A stretch of 64,000 nt of DNA. It comes from Bacillus sp. 03113. GTDB taxonomy: Bacteria > Bacillota > Bacilli > Bacillales > Cytobacillaceae. A program made the translations under genes and the position numbers. Each line of letters opens with the position of its first letter. Position 1 is the stretch's first letter. The notes below the pieces were generated by a model, which had not been told where the DNA came from, searched no databases, and was given only the letters and a program-made list of their open reading frames with translations. The DNA lies in NCBI RefSeq assembly GCF_006546985.1, contig NZ_VATK01000006.1:1-64000 (forward strand). Direction: 5' to 3'. Below, in pieces: positions 36,796 to 47,908 of this stretch.

Positions 36796-36959
36796 CCATT
36801 TTGCTATTTTACTTTTATGAAAAAATATGAACAATTGATGAATTCATATGATAAGATATATGATTGAAGACAGAAGAAATTTCAAAATCACTTTCTTCTG
36901 TACAGTATCAAAAATTACAGGCATATTCAAGTATAGCTTACTGGAAGTGGTGATAATAT

Positions 36960-37445
36960 ATGAAAACTCAGAGGGTTTTTGCTGGAATTATATTATTAGG
37001 CTTTGGAGCCTATATTTTTCTACAGCAATCAACTTTTACAATGCTACAACCGTACTTCACATGGCCTACTCTATTAATCATTGTAGGAATTGCTTTTTTA
37101 TTTCAAGGCTATGGTTCAAAAAATGCCGATTCTATTCTTCCCGGGGTTATACTAACTGGATTTGGCTTACATTTTCATCTAGTCAATCGAATCAGCATCT
37201 GGCCTGATCAAATTGGAATGTTTATTTTCATTATCGCATTAGGCTTTCTTCTAAGAAGTCAAAAATCGGGATCGGGATCCTTCCAAGGCGTTCTCTTCCT
37301 TATTTTATCCATAATTTTGCTTTTTTACGATGATATTATCAATCGTCTAACGTTTTTAAAAAATAGTATCATAGATGTAAAATACTTCGTACCAGGATTT
37401 TGCTTCCTAGCTGGCATATATCTACTATTTATAAAAAGAAAATAA
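36960..37445 (+). CDS. LiaI/LiaF-like multi-pass membrane protein
   Basis: A 161-residue protein with five or six hydrophobic helices and the pattern GIILLGFGAYIFLQQ, FTWPTLLIIVGIAFLFQG, LPGVILTGFGLHF, which resembles the membrane part of LiaI/LiaF-type (DUF5668-like) proteins. LiaF proteins regulate a cell-envelope stress kinase, but no lia partner genes are nearby, so function is open. It is divergent from hemA with a GTGGTGAT-type ribosome-binding site, and ends in a strong terminator. Confidence 0.7.
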   Translation: MKTQRVFAGIILLGFGAYIFLQQSTFTMLQPYFTWPTLLIIVGIAFLFQGYGSKNADSILPGVILTGFGLHFHLVNRISIWPDQIGMFIFIIALGFLLRSQKSGSGSFQGVLFLILSIILLFYDDIINRLTFLKNSIIDVKYFVPGFCFLAGIYLLFIKRK

Positions 37446-37448
37446 CAA

Positions 37449-37499
37449 GAACATTAAAACAAGCCTGACGGAAATCCGCCAGGCTTGTTTTAATGTTCT
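37449..37499. terminator. Long hairpin terminator
   Basis: GAACATTAAAACAAGCCTG and CAGGCTTGTTTTAATGTTC pair around CGGAAATCCG, a nearly perfect stem of over 20 bp. It lies between the plus-strand membrane protein gene and the minus-strand ysxC, so it can serve both. Confidence 0.8.
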
Positions 37500-37642
37500 A
37501 GCTACAGCGCCTATCGACTATCAAACTTCAGGCCTCCTCCCTACGATAAGTCAACATCGATTCACTATCGCTCATCGTGTATCCTTTATCTCAGTCGAAG
37601 TCCCTCCAGTTTGTACGTCGATGATCAAGGCGCTTCCGCTTT
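37499..37642. repeat. Intergenic hairpin repeat, copy 3 (inverted)
   Basis: In inverted orientation it carries AAGCGGAAGCGCCTTGATCA, GTACAAACTGGAGGGACTTC, ATCGATGTTGACTTATCGTA and GGCGCTGTAGCTAG. This copy is uninterrupted and about 140 bases long, and serves as the reference form for the copies at 1.3 and 40.8 kb. Confidence 0.82.
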
Positions 37643-37643
37643 T

Positions 37644-38228
37644 CTATACCATATAGCTTTCAAAAATCTTCCATACTTGATCTCTGCCTAGTCCCGTTTC
37701 TGATGAAAAAAGGATTAGGTGATCTTCAGGGTCAAGATTTAATGTTTCCCTCGTAGTCTTTAAATGCTTTTGCCATTTGGACTTAGGAATTTTATCCGCT
37801 TTTGTGGCAATGATAATGCACCTTAAACCATAATGCTTTAAAAACTCGTACATCATCAGATCATCCGCAGTAGGAGGATGACGAACATCCGTTAAGAGGA
37901 CAACCGCCCGTAACTGCTCTCTCGATGTTAAGTACGTTTCAATCATTTTCCCCCATGCTTCCCGTTCCTTTTTAGAAACCTTTGCATAGCCGTATCCCGG
38001 AACATCAACAAAATGCAATTTTTCATTAATTAAGTAAAAGTTCAATGTTTGAGTTTTACCAGGCTTTGAAGAAATCCTTGCTAAGCTTTTCCGACCTAGC
38101 ATTTTATTTATAAAAGAGGATTTACCCACATTTGAACGCCCAGCTAAAGCAAATTCAGGCAAGGCCGTCTCAGGATACTGATTTGGCCTTACCGCACTAA
38201 TTACTATTTCCGCACTAGTTATTTTCAA
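37644..38228 (-). CDS. ysxC: Ribosome biogenesis GTPase YsxC/EngB
   Basis: A 194-residue Era-type GTPase. G1 [10 protein letters not shown]3 DVPGYG, G4 TKAD and the G5 region are all present. YsxC is needed for 50S ribosomal subunit assembly. It overlaps the lonA stop by 4 bases, so it is translated with lonA, as in B. subtilis. Confidence 0.97.
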   Translation of the reverse strand: MKITSAEIVISAVRPNQYPETALPEFALAGRSNVGKSSFINKMLGRKSLARISSKPGKTQTLNFYLINEKLHFVDVPGYGYAKVSKKEREAWGKMIETYLTSREQLRAVVLLTDVRHPPTADDLMMYEFLKHYGLRCIIIATKADKIPKSKWQKHLKTTRETLNLDPEDHLILFSSETGLGRDQVWKIFESYMV

Positions 38229-40552
38229 TGATGCGCACTCCCGTTCAATGCGTGCTTCAGAACTTCATCAACATGTGAGACAAGAACAAATTCTAAATCG
38301 TCACGGACACTTTCAGGTATATCATCTATGTCCTTTTCATTATCCCTTGGTAGAATAATTTTTGTTAACCCTGCTCTATGAGCACTTAATGTTTTTTCTT
38401 TTAATCCACCAATAGGAAGTACTCTTCCCCGCAGTGTAATTTCTCCAGTCATGCCAACCTCTTTGCGAATTGGTTTCCCTGAGAGGGCAGACACAAGTGC
38501 AGTTGCCATTGTAATTCCAGCTGATGGACCATCCTTTGGAACAGCACCTTCTGGAACATGAATATGAATATCATATTTTTCATGGAAATTAGGATCAATT
38601 CCGAGCTCATCCGCTTTTGATCGTATATAGCTAAATGCAGCCTGTGCAGATTCCTTCATTACATCTCCAAGTTTACCAGTTAAAACTAATTTACCTTTTC
38701 CTGGTGAGAGAGAAACTTCTATTTGAAGAGTATCTCCACCAACAGTCGTATAGGCAAGCCCAGTTGCTACTCCAACTTGATCCTCTAATTCAGCCTGCCC
38801 ATATCTGAATCGACGCTTGCCTAAAAATTCCTCTACATTGTTTTCTGTGATGATGACCTTTTTTTTCTTTCCAGAGACAATGATTTTGGCTGTTTTTCGG
38901 CAAATTGTTGCTAATTGGCGTTCTAAACTACGAACTCCGGCTTCTCTTGTATAGTACCTTACGATCTGTTGAATACCATCCTCGCGAATTTGCAACTGTG
39001 TTTTTTTAAGTCCATGCTCTGCAATTTGCTTTGGAAGCAAGTGGTCTTTAGCAATATGAATTTTTTCTAATTCTGTATAACCAGAAATCGTAATGATTTC
39101 CATCCGATCTCGTAATGGACCAGGAATTGTCGCCAAATTATTTGCAGTAGCAATAAACATCACCTTCGATAAATCATAAGATTCTTCAATATAATGATCG
39201 CTAAAATGATGATTTTGCTCTGGATCTAAGACCTCAAGCATAGCAGCTGAAGGGTCTCCTCTAAAATCATTTGACATCTTATCGATTTCATCTAAAAGAA
39301 ATACAGGATTAATCGTTCCAGCTTTTTTCATTCCTTGAATAATCCGGCCTGGCATGGCTCCAACATATGTTCTTCGATGTCCTCTAATTTCAGATTCATC
39401 TCTAACCCCACCAAGCGAAACACGAACAAAATGGCGATTCAATGAGGTTGCAATGGAACGAGCCAAGCTTGTTTTTCCCACACCAGGAGGTCCAGCCAAA
39501 CAAAGAATAGGCCCTTTTAATGAATCAGTTAATTTTTGAACAGCCAAATATTCAAGAACACGTTCTTTTACCTTCTCTAGACCGTAATGTTCTTTATTTA
39601 AAATTCTTTCAGCCTTGTGAATATTCAAATCATCTTCTGTTGTCTTTGTCCACGGCAATGAGATAAGCCATTCAATATAGTTGCGGATTACTGAGCTTTC
39701 CGCAGAGCTTGTTGGGATTTTTTCATATCTTTCTAATTCCTTTAAGGCTGTTTTCTTTACCTCTTCTGTCATTCCAGCAGCCTCAATTTTTTCAGTTAAA
39801 GTTGCAATTTCACTGCTTTTTCCTTCCTTATCACCAAGCTCTTTTTGAATAGCTTTCATTTGTTCACGTAAGTAATATTCTTTTTGTGTTCTTTCCATTG
39901 ATTTTTTGACGCGTTGACCAATTTTTTTCTCAAGATTAACGACTTCTTTTTCATTATGAATAATTTCAAGAACTAAATTCATCCGCTTTTTAATATCAAG
40001 TGTTTCTAATATTTCTTGCTTTTCTTTAAGCTTTAATGGCAAATGTGTAGAAATTATATCTGCCATACGACCAGGCTCTTCAATATCTGTAACAGAAGCA
40101 TACGTTTCAGCTGACACTTTCTTAGAAATTTTTATGTACTGTTCAAAATATTCGAGCATCGTTCGCATAAGCGCCTGATCTTCTGCGTCTTTTGTTGTAC
40201 GATCTTCAAATAATTTCAAGCTCGCAACATAATAATTATTTTCTTCAACGAGATCAATGATTTCAGCTCTATTCAGTCCCTCTACTAATACACGAATAGT
40301 ACCGTTCGGAAGCTTTAACATTTGTTTTACTTTTGATAATGTTCCAATATTATAAAAATCCTCTTCTGATGGTTCATCTATCGATACATCTTTTTGAGTG
40401 GTTAAGAAAATTAAATGGTCATCAACCATTGCTTTTTCAAGAGCTTGAACCGATTTTTCACGCCCTACGTCAAGATGAAGGACCATCGTTGGATATACAA
40501 GCAAACCTCGAAGCGGCAGGAGGGGAACAATAATTTCTTTCGTTTCTTCCAT
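38225..40552 (-). CDS. lonA: ATP-dependent protease LonA
   Basis: A 775-residue Lon protease: substrate-binding N domain (about 1-300), AAA+ module with Walker [10 protein letters not shown] and Walker [11 protein letters not shown], and a protease domain with the catalytic serine in [11 protein letters not shown] and the distal lysine. It degrades misfolded and regulatory proteins in the cytosol. The start ATG at 40552 follows GGAGG by 6 bases; the longer frame adds 11 unneeded residues. No CtsR operator is evident upstream. Confidence 0.97.
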   Translation of the reverse strand: MEETKEIIVPLLPLRGLLVYPTMVLHLDVGREKSVQALEKAMVDDHLIFLTTQKDVSIDEPSEEDFYNIGTLSKVKQMLKLPNGTIRVLVEGLNRAEIIDLVEENNYYVASLKLFEDRTTKDAEDQALMRTMLEYFEQYIKISKKVSAETYASVTDIEEPGRMADIISTHLPLKLKEKQEILETLDIKKRMNLVLEIIHNEKEVVNLEKKIGQRVKKSMERTQKEYYLREQMKAIQKELGDKEGKSSEIATLTEKIEAAGMTEEVKKTALKELERYEKIPTSSAESSVIRNYIEWLISLPWTKTTEDDLNIHKAERILNKEHYGLEKVKERVLEYLAVQKLTDSLKGPILCLAGPPGVGKTSLARSIATSLNRHFVRVSLGGVRDESEIRGHRRTYVGAMPGRIIQGMKKAGTINPVFLLDEIDKMSNDFRGDPSAAMLEVLDPEQNHHFSDHYIEESYDLSKVMFIATANNLATIPGPLRDRMEIITISGYTELEKIHIAKDHLLPKQIAEHGLKKTQLQIREDGIQQIVRYYTREAGVRSLERQLATICRKTAKIIVSGKKKKVIITENNVEEFLGKRRFRYGQAELEDQVGVATGLAYTTVGGDTLQIEVSLSPGKGKLVLTGKLGDVMKESAQAAFSYIRSKADELGIDPNFHEKYDIHIHVPEGAVPKDGPSAGITMATALVSALSGKPIRKEVGMTGEITLRGRVLPIGGLKEKTLSAHRAGLTKIILPRDNEKDIDDIPESVRDDLEFVLVSHVDEVLKHALNGSAHH

Positions 40553-40794
40553 AATGCACCTCCAAAATGAAAATCTACTTTCCATTACAAGAATAATTCT
40601 TTGTACAATTCTAACTTATTTATGAACCAGTGTCTATCAACATGACTATTCCCTTCCTACTTAATAACTAGAAGTAAGAAATATATCTATATCCTATTCA
40701 TTTGATCCCTTCGAAAAAGCTTCGATTCGATGTCATATTTACCGAAACGAAGCTTTTAGCTGGTTAAGAAAATATAAGTTTTCAGAACTCCGAC

Positions 40795-41003
40795 TGGTGT
40801 CTAGCTACAGCGCCTATCGTCTATCAAACTTCAGGTCTTCTCCCTGCGATAAGTCAACATCGATTCGCTTTTGCTCATCGTGTTTCCTTTATCTCAGTCG
40901 AAGACCCCCAGTTAGTACGACGATGATCAAGGCGCTTCCGACGTACAGGATGTATGAGTGCCGATGTTGCCACAGGACGTGGCGTTTTTAATCGGCCGCT
41001 TTT
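40795..41003. repeat. Intergenic hairpin repeat, copy 4 (inverted, interrupted)
   Basis: Same family as the 37.5 kb copy. Its end is split: GCGCTTCCG is separated from the usual GCTTTTCTTG by about 55 bases starting ACGTACAGGATGTATGAGTG and ending ATCGGC. The insert is similar to part of the multi-hairpin element at 29.1 kb. The 423-base lonA-lonB gap otherwise shows nothing coding. Confidence 0.75.
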
Positions 41004-41008
41004 CTTGT

Positions 41009-42676
41009 TTAAATACTTTCTTTTTTTGTTAATTCAACTGAAGCTGTTATCGTTTTGTTTTCTGAAAATTTTTTAACTAAAGCATGATCCAGAACTTGAT
41101 GAAGATGTGTAACTGGAATAATGTTAATGTCGGTTATTTCCTTAAGCATACCTTGCATGTTTTCTTTTGGGATTATAACACTTGTTGCACCTGCCTTTTT
41201 TGCTGCTTGGACTTTCGCGTATACCCCGCCAATTGCTTTAACATTTCCATGTATACTAAGCTCCCCTGTCATAGCAATATGATGATCGATCGGGATTTTA
41301 TAAATCGCAGAATATATTCCTGTGGCCATGGCAATTCCCGCTGATGGGCCATCAATAGGGATTCCTCCTGGGAAATTAACATGGATATCATATTCATCAG
41401 CTGGGACACCCATTGATCGCAGAACCGTTATCACATTTTCAATTGATCCCTTTGCCATGCTTTTTCTCCGAATGGATTTACCTTGGTTTCCAATGCTTTC
41501 TTCTTCTACAATTCCTGTAATATTAATCGACCCTTTGTCTTTTGCTCGTATAACCGTTACCTCAATCTCCAATAAAGTACCCATGCTTGCACCTTGAACC
41601 GCCAAGCCATTGACCAGCCCAACTGTAGAAAAGGAATGAACTTTTCTTTCTAATCTTGGAGTCAACTGACTTGAATGAATGACCCATTCAATATCTTCAT
41701 CCCTTATAAAGCTGCGATCGTCTGTAATCGCTAAGCCCGCTGATGTTTGAATCATATTAACAGCTTCCCTTCCATTTTTTGCATAAGAAGAGAGTGTTTG
41801 TATCCCTTTTTCACTTATATTCATTTTTACTTTTTCAGCTGCTTTTTTCCCAACCTTTGCTATTTCATCCTCCGTTAATTCTCTAAAAAACACTTCCATA
41901 CATCTTGATCGAATGGCAGGAGGAATTTCGCTTGGGGTTCGTGTGGTTGCTCCTATTAATCTAAAATCTGCTGGCAGTCCATTTTTAAAAATATCATGAA
42001 TGTGAGTAGGAATCTGAGTATTTTCTTCACTATAATAAGCGCTTTCCAAAAATACTTTTCTATCCTCTAATACCTTTAATAATTTATTCATTTGAATTGG
42101 ATGCAGCTCTCCAATTTCATCAATGAACAATACCCCTCCATGAGCATTCGTCACAGCTCCTTGTTTCGGCTGTGGAATCCCTGCTTGCCCCATAGCCCCT
42201 GCTCCTTGATAAATAGGGTCATGAACTGAACCAATTAATGGATCTGCAATCCCTCTCTCATCGAATCTAGCTGTAGTCGCATCAAGCTCGATAAAAACAG
42301 ACGATAGATGAAATGGTGATTTCTTATTTTTTTTAGCTTCCTCCAATACTAATCGAGCAGCTGCTGTTTTGCCCACTCCTGGAGGTCCGTATATAATGAC
42401 ATGCTGAGGATTGGGTCCACATAAAGCTGCTTTTAATGATTTAATACCATCCTCCTGTCCAATAATATCGCTAAAGCTTGTTGGTCGAACTCTTTCTGAT
42501 AAAGGCTCAGTCAATGAGATTGATCTCATCTTTTTAAGCTGATCCATTTCCTTTTTTGACTCACGATCAATTGAAATTTTTTGTGATCTCTGGTTTTTTA
42601 ATAAATTCCAGAAATAAAGCCCTATCACAACCCCAAAAAAAAGCTGAATAAATAAAGCGATCCCCGTCCAACTCAT
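41009..42676 (-). CDS. lonB: LonB-type membrane-anchored ATP-dependent protease
   Basis: A 555-residue Lon-like protease with an N-terminal membrane anchor (about 3-23), an AAA+ domain (Walker [12 protein letters not shown], Walker B LFIDEIGEL) and a protease domain with the catalytic serine in IDGPSAGIAMATG. It lacks the LonA N domain. In B. subtilis LonB is made in the forespore under SigF. Position between clpX and lonA is the conserved one. The last 20 residues are non-conserved. Confidence 0.95.
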   Translation of the reverse strand: MSWTGIALFIQLFFGVVIGLYFWNLLKNQRSQKISIDRESKKEMDQLKKMRSISLTEPLSERVRPTSFSDIIGQEDGIKSLKAALCGPNPQHVIIYGPPGVGKTAAARLVLEEAKKNKKSPFHLSSVFIELDATTARFDERGIADPLIGSVHDPIYQGAGAMGQAGIPQPKQGAVTNAHGGVLFIDEIGELHPIQMNKLLKVLEDRKVFLESAYYSEENTQIPTHIHDIFKNGLPADFRLIGATTRTPSEIPPAIRSRCMEVFFRELTEDEIAKVGKKAAEKVKMNISEKGIQTLSSYAKNGREAVNMIQTSAGLAITDDRSFIRDEDIEWVIHSSQLTPRLERKVHSFSTVGLVNGLAVQGASMGTLLEIEVTVIRAKDKGSINITGIVEEESIGNQGKSIRRKSMAKGSIENVITVLRSMGVPADEYDIHVNFPGGIPIDGPSAGIAMATGIYSAIYKIPIDHHIAMTGELSIHGNVKAIGGVYAKVQAAKKAGATSVIIPKENMQGMLKEITDINIIPVTHLHQVLDHALVKKFSENKTITASVELTKKESI

Positions 42677-42847
42677 CGCATTCCCTCCTGAAACTATATC
42701 TTGTTGTTAATTGCTAGTATCTCCCTCAGACAATAGGAATAAACAAAAAGAAATAGTGAAAAATTGGAAGGGAAAATTGAATGGATTATTTAATTCAACA
42801 TCGCTTTCCTAATAAGTTTTTCTACAAGCCTTACATTTCAATTGGCT

Positions 42848-42882
42848 AAAAAAAATCAAACCACAAAGGGTTTGATTTTTTT
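42848..42882 (-). terminator. Terminator of clpX
   Basis: AAAAAATCAAACC and GGTTTGATTTTTT form a 13-bp stem with T-runs, directly after the clpX stop codon. Confidence 0.88.
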
Positions 42883-42885
42883 ATC

Positions 42886-44160
42886 TTATGCAGATGTTTT
42901 TGTTTCTTCTTCTATGATCGTACCATCAGCTAAGATTAGCTTTGGTGTGCTATTCTCTATAACCGTTTCTTTCGTTATGATGCATTTAACGATATCATCT
43001 CTTGAAGGAAGCTCAAACATTACATCAAGCATAATTCCTTCAATGATAGAACGCAATCCACGAGCTCCTGTTTTACGTTCAATCGCTTTCTTAGCGATTT
43101 CATGCAACGCAGCCTCTTCAAATTCTAGTTCTACATTATCAAGCTCAAGCATTTTTTGATATTGTTTAACAAGAGCATTTTTCGGCTTTGTTAATATTTC
43201 AATTAATGCTTTTTCATCAAGAGAATTTAGACTAGCAATAACAGGTAGACGTCCGATAAACTCTGGAATTAATCCAAATCTGAGTAAATCCTCTGGTAAA
43301 ACCTTTGATAATAAATCTTTTGGTTCAATTTCCTTTTGTTTAGGATCTGACCCAAAACCAATTACCTTTTGACCTAAGCGGCGCTTAATAATTGGCTCAA
43401 TTCCATCAAATGCTCCACCACATATAAATAAGATATTTGACGTATCAATTTGAATGAATTCTTGATGCGGATGTTTTCTTCCACCTTGAGGAGGTACACT
43501 AGCCACGGTCCCCTCCAAAATTTTCAATAACGCTTGTTGAACACCTTCACCTGAAACATCTCTCGTTATGGACGGATTTTCAGATTTTCTTGCAATCTTA
43601 TCGATTTCATCAATGTAAATAATTCCTTTTTCAGCTTTTTCCACATCATAATCTGCCGCTTGAATAAGCTTTAAAAGAATATTCTCAACATCCTCACCAA
43701 CGTATCCTGCCTCAGTTAACGACGTAGCATCTGCAATGGCAAATGGAACATTAAGTATACGTGCAAGTGTTTGTGCAAGTAAGGTTTTCCCGCTACCAGT
43801 TGGACCAATCATACAAATATTACTTTTTGAAAGCTCAACATCATCAATTTTGCTGTTAGAGTTAATTCTCTTATAGTGATTGTAAACAGCAACGGATAAC
43901 GATTTTTTTGCTTGATCTTGACCAATTACATATTCATTTAAAATATCTTTAATTTCTGCTGGTTTTGGTACATCTTTAAATTCTACTTCTTCTTCAGTAC
44001 CTAACTCTTCTTCTACAATCTCCGTACAAAGCTCAATACATTCATCACAAATGTATACACCTGGACCGGCAACTAGCTTACGCACTTGATCTTGTGTTTT
44101 TCCACAGAAAGAACATTTTAATTGTCCCTTTTCATCATTGAACTTAAACAATGCCTTCAC
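42886..44160 (-). CDS. clpX: ClpX ATPase subunit of the ClpXP protease
   Basis: A 424-residue AAA+ unfoldase. The N-terminal zinc-binding domain has CSFC and CDEC pairs; Walker A is [12 protein letters not shown]; the pore loop reads GYVGEDVEN; the ClpP-binding IGF loop is present as VIGFG. It delivers substrates to ClpP (not in the window). Located between tig and lonB as in B. subtilis. Confidence 0.98.
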   Translation of the reverse strand: MKALFKFNDEKGQLKCSFCGKTQDQVRKLVAGPGVYICDECIELCTEIVEEELGTEEEVEFKDVPKPAEIKDILNEYVIGQDQAKKSLSVAVYNHYKRINSNSKIDDVELSKSNICMIGPTGSGKTLLAQTLARILNVPFAIADATSLTEAGYVGEDVENILLKLIQAADYDVEKAEKGIIYIDEIDKIARKSENPSITRDVSGEGVQQALLKILEGTVASVPPQGGRKHPHQEFIQIDTSNILFICGGAFDGIEPIIKRRLGQKVIGFGSDPKQKEIEPKDLLSKVLPEDLLRFGLIPEFIGRLPVIASLNSLDEKALIEILTKPKNALVKQYQKMLELDNVELEFEEAALHEIAKKAIERKTGARGLRSIIEGIMLDVMFELPSRDDIVKCIITKETVIENSTPKLILADGTIIEEETKTSA

Positions 44161-44487
44161 CCCTTGTAAAACTTCTACTGTTTATAGAAAGCTTGCGGAT
44201 CACAGTTAATCTGAATTTGTTTAAAACATCCTTTAATTATGTATTGCATTGTAACACATTTTGACAATGTACAGGAAATGAAAACTCTTAGAAGGTATTT
44301 TATTGTGATCCACACCAAAAGAATTTTATCAGCGCATCCATTTATCACTATTATGAAATGAAAGAAGCTCCTTTATGTAACCTTTCCTGTACATCATACC
44401 CAAAATACTGGCTTGACTAACAATCCATTGATCAATTGCTTATATACCAGTGACCCTTTAACAAATTATATGTAAAAAAATTTTGTA

Positions 44488-44522
44488 TAAAACAAGACAC
44501 GATTAAATCGTGCCTTGTTTTA
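44488..44522 (-). terminator. Terminator of tig
   Basis: AAAACAAGACACGAT and ATCGTGCCTTGTTTT form a long stem with one mismatch, immediately after tig. The rest of the 372-base tig-clpX gap shows no gene; it should hold the clpX promoter. Confidence 0.88.
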
Positions 44523-44532
44523 ATTACTTCTA

Positions 44533-45819
44533 TTATGCAACAGATTTACTGTTTTCTACAAGAAAATCAACTGCTTTTTTCATTTGAAGGTCAGCTTTAA
44601 CGCCTTCTAAGCTTCCAAGAGCTTTTTGAACATCTTCTACCTTCATATTATACATATCTGCCATTTTTTGAAGCTCTTCATTTACTTCTTCATCTGTTAC
44701 TTCGATTTTTTCAGCTTGAATAATGGCTTCAAGAGTTAAAGAGTTCTTCACACGCTTCTCAGCATCTTCCTTCATTTGCGTACGAAGTGCTTCTTCATTT
44801 TGACCAGAGAATTGGTAGTAAAGTTCTAAATTCATTCCTTGACCTTGAAGGCGTTGCTCGAATTCTCTTACCATACGGTCAATTTCAGTTTCAATCATAA
44901 CAGCTGGAATATCGATTTCAGAAACTTCAGCTGCTTTTTCAACAACAGTATCACGTAGATAATGTTCAGCTTGATGTTCTTTATCGTGAACTAGACGATC
45001 TTTAATTTTTTCTTTAAGCGCATCTAAAGTTTCAACTTCTTCATCTACGTCTTTTGCAAACTCGTCATCTAATTCTGGAAGTTCTTTCGCTTTAATTTCA
45101 TGTACCGTAACTTTAAAAACAGCAGGCTTTCCAGCTAAATCAGCCGCGTGGTATTCCTCAGGGAAAGTTACTTCAACATCCTTTGATTCACCAGCAGCAA
45201 GACCTACTAATTGATCTTCAAATCCAGGAATAAATTGTCCAGAACCAAGCTCAAGTGAATAATTCTCACCTTTACCTCCTTCAAAAGCCACTCCATCTAC
45301 AAAGCCTTCGAAATCCATTACAACTGTATCTCCGATTTCAGCTGCACCCTCTTCTTTTAACACAAGCTCAGCTTGTCTTCCTTGTAGAGTTTTGATTTCC
45401 GCTAGTACATCCTCATCTGTTACAGCAGTATTGAAGGCTTCTACTTCAATCCCTTTATATTCGCCAAGCTTCACTTCTGGCTTTACTGTTACAGTTGCTT
45501 TAAAAACAAGAGTGCTTCCTTTTTCGATTTTTTCAATATCGATTTCAGGACGATCTACAGGGTCAATTCCTGCTTCTTCTACTGCATTAGCATAAGCTTC
45601 AGGCAAAAGAAAATCAATTGCATCTTGATATAATGATTCCACACCAAAACGTTTTTCAAACATTCCACGAGGCATTTTACCTTTACGGAATCCTGGTACA
45701 TTTATTTGTTTAACAACTTTTTTAAATGCAGCATCTAAACCTTCGTTTACTTTTTCTGCACCTACTTCAACTGTTAAAACTCCACGATTACCTTCTAAAG
45801 CTTCCCATTTTACTGACAT
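44533..45819 (-). CDS. tig: Trigger factor (ribosome-associated chaperone)
   Basis: A 428-residue chaperone: ribosome-binding domain with the signature [17 protein letters not shown] (about residues 43-59), central FKBP-type prolyl isomerase domain (about 160-245), and a helical C-terminal cradle. Length and order are normal. Alone between ysoA and clpX, with its own terminator. Confidence 0.98.
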   Translation of the reverse strand: MSVKWEALEGNRGVLTVEVGAEKVNEGLDAAFKKVVKQINVPGFRKGKMPRGMFEKRFGVESLYQDAIDFLLPEAYANAVEEAGIDPVDRPEIDIEKIEKGSTLVFKATVTVKPEVKLGEYKGIEVEAFNTAVTDEDVLAEIKTLQGRQAELVLKEEGAAEIGDTVVMDFEGFVDGVAFEGGKGENYSLELGSGQFIPGFEDQLVGLAAGESKDVEVTFPEEYHAADLAGKPAVFKVTVHEIKAKELPELDDEFAKDVDEEVETLDALKEKIKDRLVHDKEHQAEHYLRDTVVEKAAEVSEIDIPAVMIETEIDRMVREFEQRLQGQGMNLELYYQFSGQNEEALRTQMKEDAEKRVKNSLTLEAIIQAEKIEVTDEEVNEELQKMADMYNMKVEDVQKALGSLEGVKADLQMKKAVDFLVENSKSVA

Positions 45820-46057
45820 TCGTTAAATTCCCTCCAACATCTATTATCATGAATGAGGACTACCCAAAAGGGTCTGTCATCCTCCAATAATTCCTAAGTA
45901 TTTGATATTGTCATTATAGAAAACAATATATATTTGAGAATTGCTTGGAACTTTTCTTTTGGTTGACCTCAACCCATTATTAATTGTAAACATAGTTAAA
46001 TTCACATAATACAACCATTATATTATACCATACGTTTTTATTTGTTCAACTGCCATA

Positions 46058-47086
46058 CTATATATTAGGGTAAGAAATTTCTTCTAGTTCTCTAATTACC
46101 ATTTGAGCTTGTTCTATCTCTTCTTTTTCAATGTTATACAGCTCTGCATACTTTGTTATATTCTCATCCTTGCCGTAATATTGATTGACGATATAATGAT
46201 AGGCAGCTGCCCATGCATCATTTGTAACAGGCTCAAGCTTAAACGGATAGATAAGAAAAAAATGGCGTTCAATTAAGCTTTTAATATTCTCAAATAAAAT
46301 AGGATCATCATTTTCCAATGCTTCTTTTACAATTTTTTTAATACTTTTAGCTTGCGACTGCCGATGAATATCTTCCAGCTCAATAGGGATAATCGATTTT
46401 TGTTTCCCGAATTTTTCTACATCAACAGATTGATCATACTCATGTTCTTTTAAAACATTCAGCAGCATTGTTTTTAAAAAAGGATGTCCCTCAGCTAGTA
46501 GTAAATACCTTTTTATATCTTTTAAATAAGGTCGAATATTTTCATCCGCGAGCTTTGCAATTCGCATCATCATTTCTCTTGGATCTTGATCAATAAATAG
46601 CTTTAGTTCCTGATCAGCATCATGCTTGTAATCTGCTTGCTTCTCTTTTTTCTCAGTTCGAGCACTCGACATTTTTCTACTAAAGTGGAGCATTTTCGAA
46701 AAATGCTCATACTTATCCTTTGGAATCTGGTTATCTTCTAACAAACCTTCAATTGTTGAAATAATTTCTTCATATTCATGCAGTTGAACTAGAATCATGA
46801 TATAAAGATCGACCATTTTTATATAATCACCGATACCTTCTTGTAAGACGAATCTAACAAGCTTTTTTGCTTTGTTAAGGGAACCTGTTTCATAATAAGA
46901 AAGTATCAAGCCGATATAAATATCACTGTTTTCTGGTTCTAATTTCTTTGCCTCTTCAAATAACTCAATTGCTTCACGATATTTTTTTTCCTTCAGACAA
47001 TCAAGACCTTTTTCCTTTAGTCTTCTTTCAAGATCGGGAAAAAGTATGACATTTCCTTTTTGCATTGGCTTTTCCCGTTTTTTCAT
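46058..47086 (-). CDS. ysoA: TPR-repeat protein YsoA
   Basis: A 342-residue protein with tetratricopeptide repeats in the first 130 residues (EAIELFEEAKKLEPENSDIY and following). The C-terminal half is helical and charged with a low-complexity linker near 145-160. Position between leuD and tig matches YsoA of B. subtilis, whose function is unknown. The only clue to role is protein binding through the repeats. Confidence 0.85.
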   Translation of the reverse strand: MKKREKPMQKGNVILFPDLERRLKEKGLDCLKEKKYREAIELFEEAKKLEPENSDIYIGLILSYYETGSLNKAKKLVRFVLQEGIGDYIKMVDLYIMILVQLHEYEEIISTIEGLLEDNQIPKDKYEHFSKMLHFSRKMSSARTEKKEKQADYKHDADQELKLFIDQDPREMMMRIAKLADENIRPYLKDIKRYLLLAEGHPFLKTMLLNVLKEHEYDQSVDVEKFGKQKSIIPIELEDIHRQSQAKSIKKIVKEALENDDPILFENIKSLIERHFFLIYPFKLEPVTNDAWAAAYHYIVNQYYGKDENITKYAELYNIEKEEIEQAQMVIRELEEISYPNI

Positions 47087-47186
47087 ATGAAAATAACCGC
47101 CTTGTTAAAATTGATTTGAAGTAAGTTTAGCATAGATAACAAAAAAACAAAAACGATCTCAGACTTAAAAAAAGATGATCTAAAGC

Positions 47187-47292
47187 TATTAGAAAAAGAG
47201 ACTCATTCAAAAGTTAGTTGTTCCCTCCAATTTTTAAAACTTTACTCTAATTGGAGTTTGCAGTCCTTCCTTTTGAATAAGCCTCTTTTATT
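47187..47292 (-). terminator. Large hairpin after leuD
   Basis: AAAAAGAGACTCATTCAAAAG at the left and CTTTTGAATAAGCCTCTTTT at the right are complementary, with a second inner stem CCAATTTTTAAA/ACTCTAATTGG region. It lies just after the leuD stop, where the ilv-leu transcript should end. The size and nested form suggest a repeat that has taken on the terminator role. Confidence 0.55.
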
Positions 47293-47306
47293 AGATTTCT
47301 AATTTC

Positions 47307-47894
47307 CTAAAATTGCGTTTGCTTTTCATATTCACCAATTTGATCATCGTATTGCAACGTAATTTCAATTTCATCCCATCCATTTAAAAGCATTTTTCTC
47401 CAATATGGATGGATCGTGAATGATGCTGAAAATCCTTGGTCATCTTTAACGGTTTCATCTTCTAAATTAATCGTTAAAGTATAAGGCTGGTTTTTAGCAG
47501 CTTTTAACAAGTAATCTACTTGCTCATTTTCAAGCTGAATAGGAAGCATACCATTTTTTAAACAGTTTTGATAGAAAATATCTGCAAATGATGGGGCAAT
47601 TACCACTTGAAAACCATAGTCCTGTAAAGCCCAAGGAGCATGTTCTCTTGAAGATCCACAACCAAAATTTTTATTCGCAATTAAAATCGATGCTCCTTGA
47701 TTCTCAGGATAGTTTAATTCGAACTCTGGATTAGGTTCTCCATTTTCTTTAAAGCGCCAATCATAAAAAGCAAATTTTCCAAATCCAGTTTTCTCTATTC
47801 TTTTTAAAAACTGCTTTGGAATGATTTGATCCGTATCTACATTTGCACGATCCATTGCAACAGCTTTACCAGTTAGTTTTTTAAATCCACTCAT
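47307..47894 (-). CDS. leuD: 3-isopropylmalate dehydratase small subunit
   Basis: A 195-residue LeuD subunit (swivel domain) that pairs with LeuC to isomerise isopropylmalate in leucine synthesis. Motifs are NVDTDQIIPKQFLKRI and GCGSSREHAPWAL. The second of two adjacent ATGs (47894) is preferred because GGAGGG lies 7 bases upstream. The longer open frame reaches back into leuC and is not needed. Confidence 0.96.
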   Translation of the reverse strand: MSGFKKLTGKAVAMDRANVDTDQIIPKQFLKRIEKTGFGKFAFYDWRFKENGEPNPEFELNYPENQGASILIANKNFGCGSSREHAPWALQDYGFQVVIAPSFADIFYQNCLKNGMLPIQLENEQVDYLLKAAKNQPYTLTINLEDETVKDDQGFSASFTIHPYWRKMLLNGWDEIEITLQYDDQIGEYEKQTQF

Positions 47895-47908
47895 CATGAT
47901 CCCTCCAA

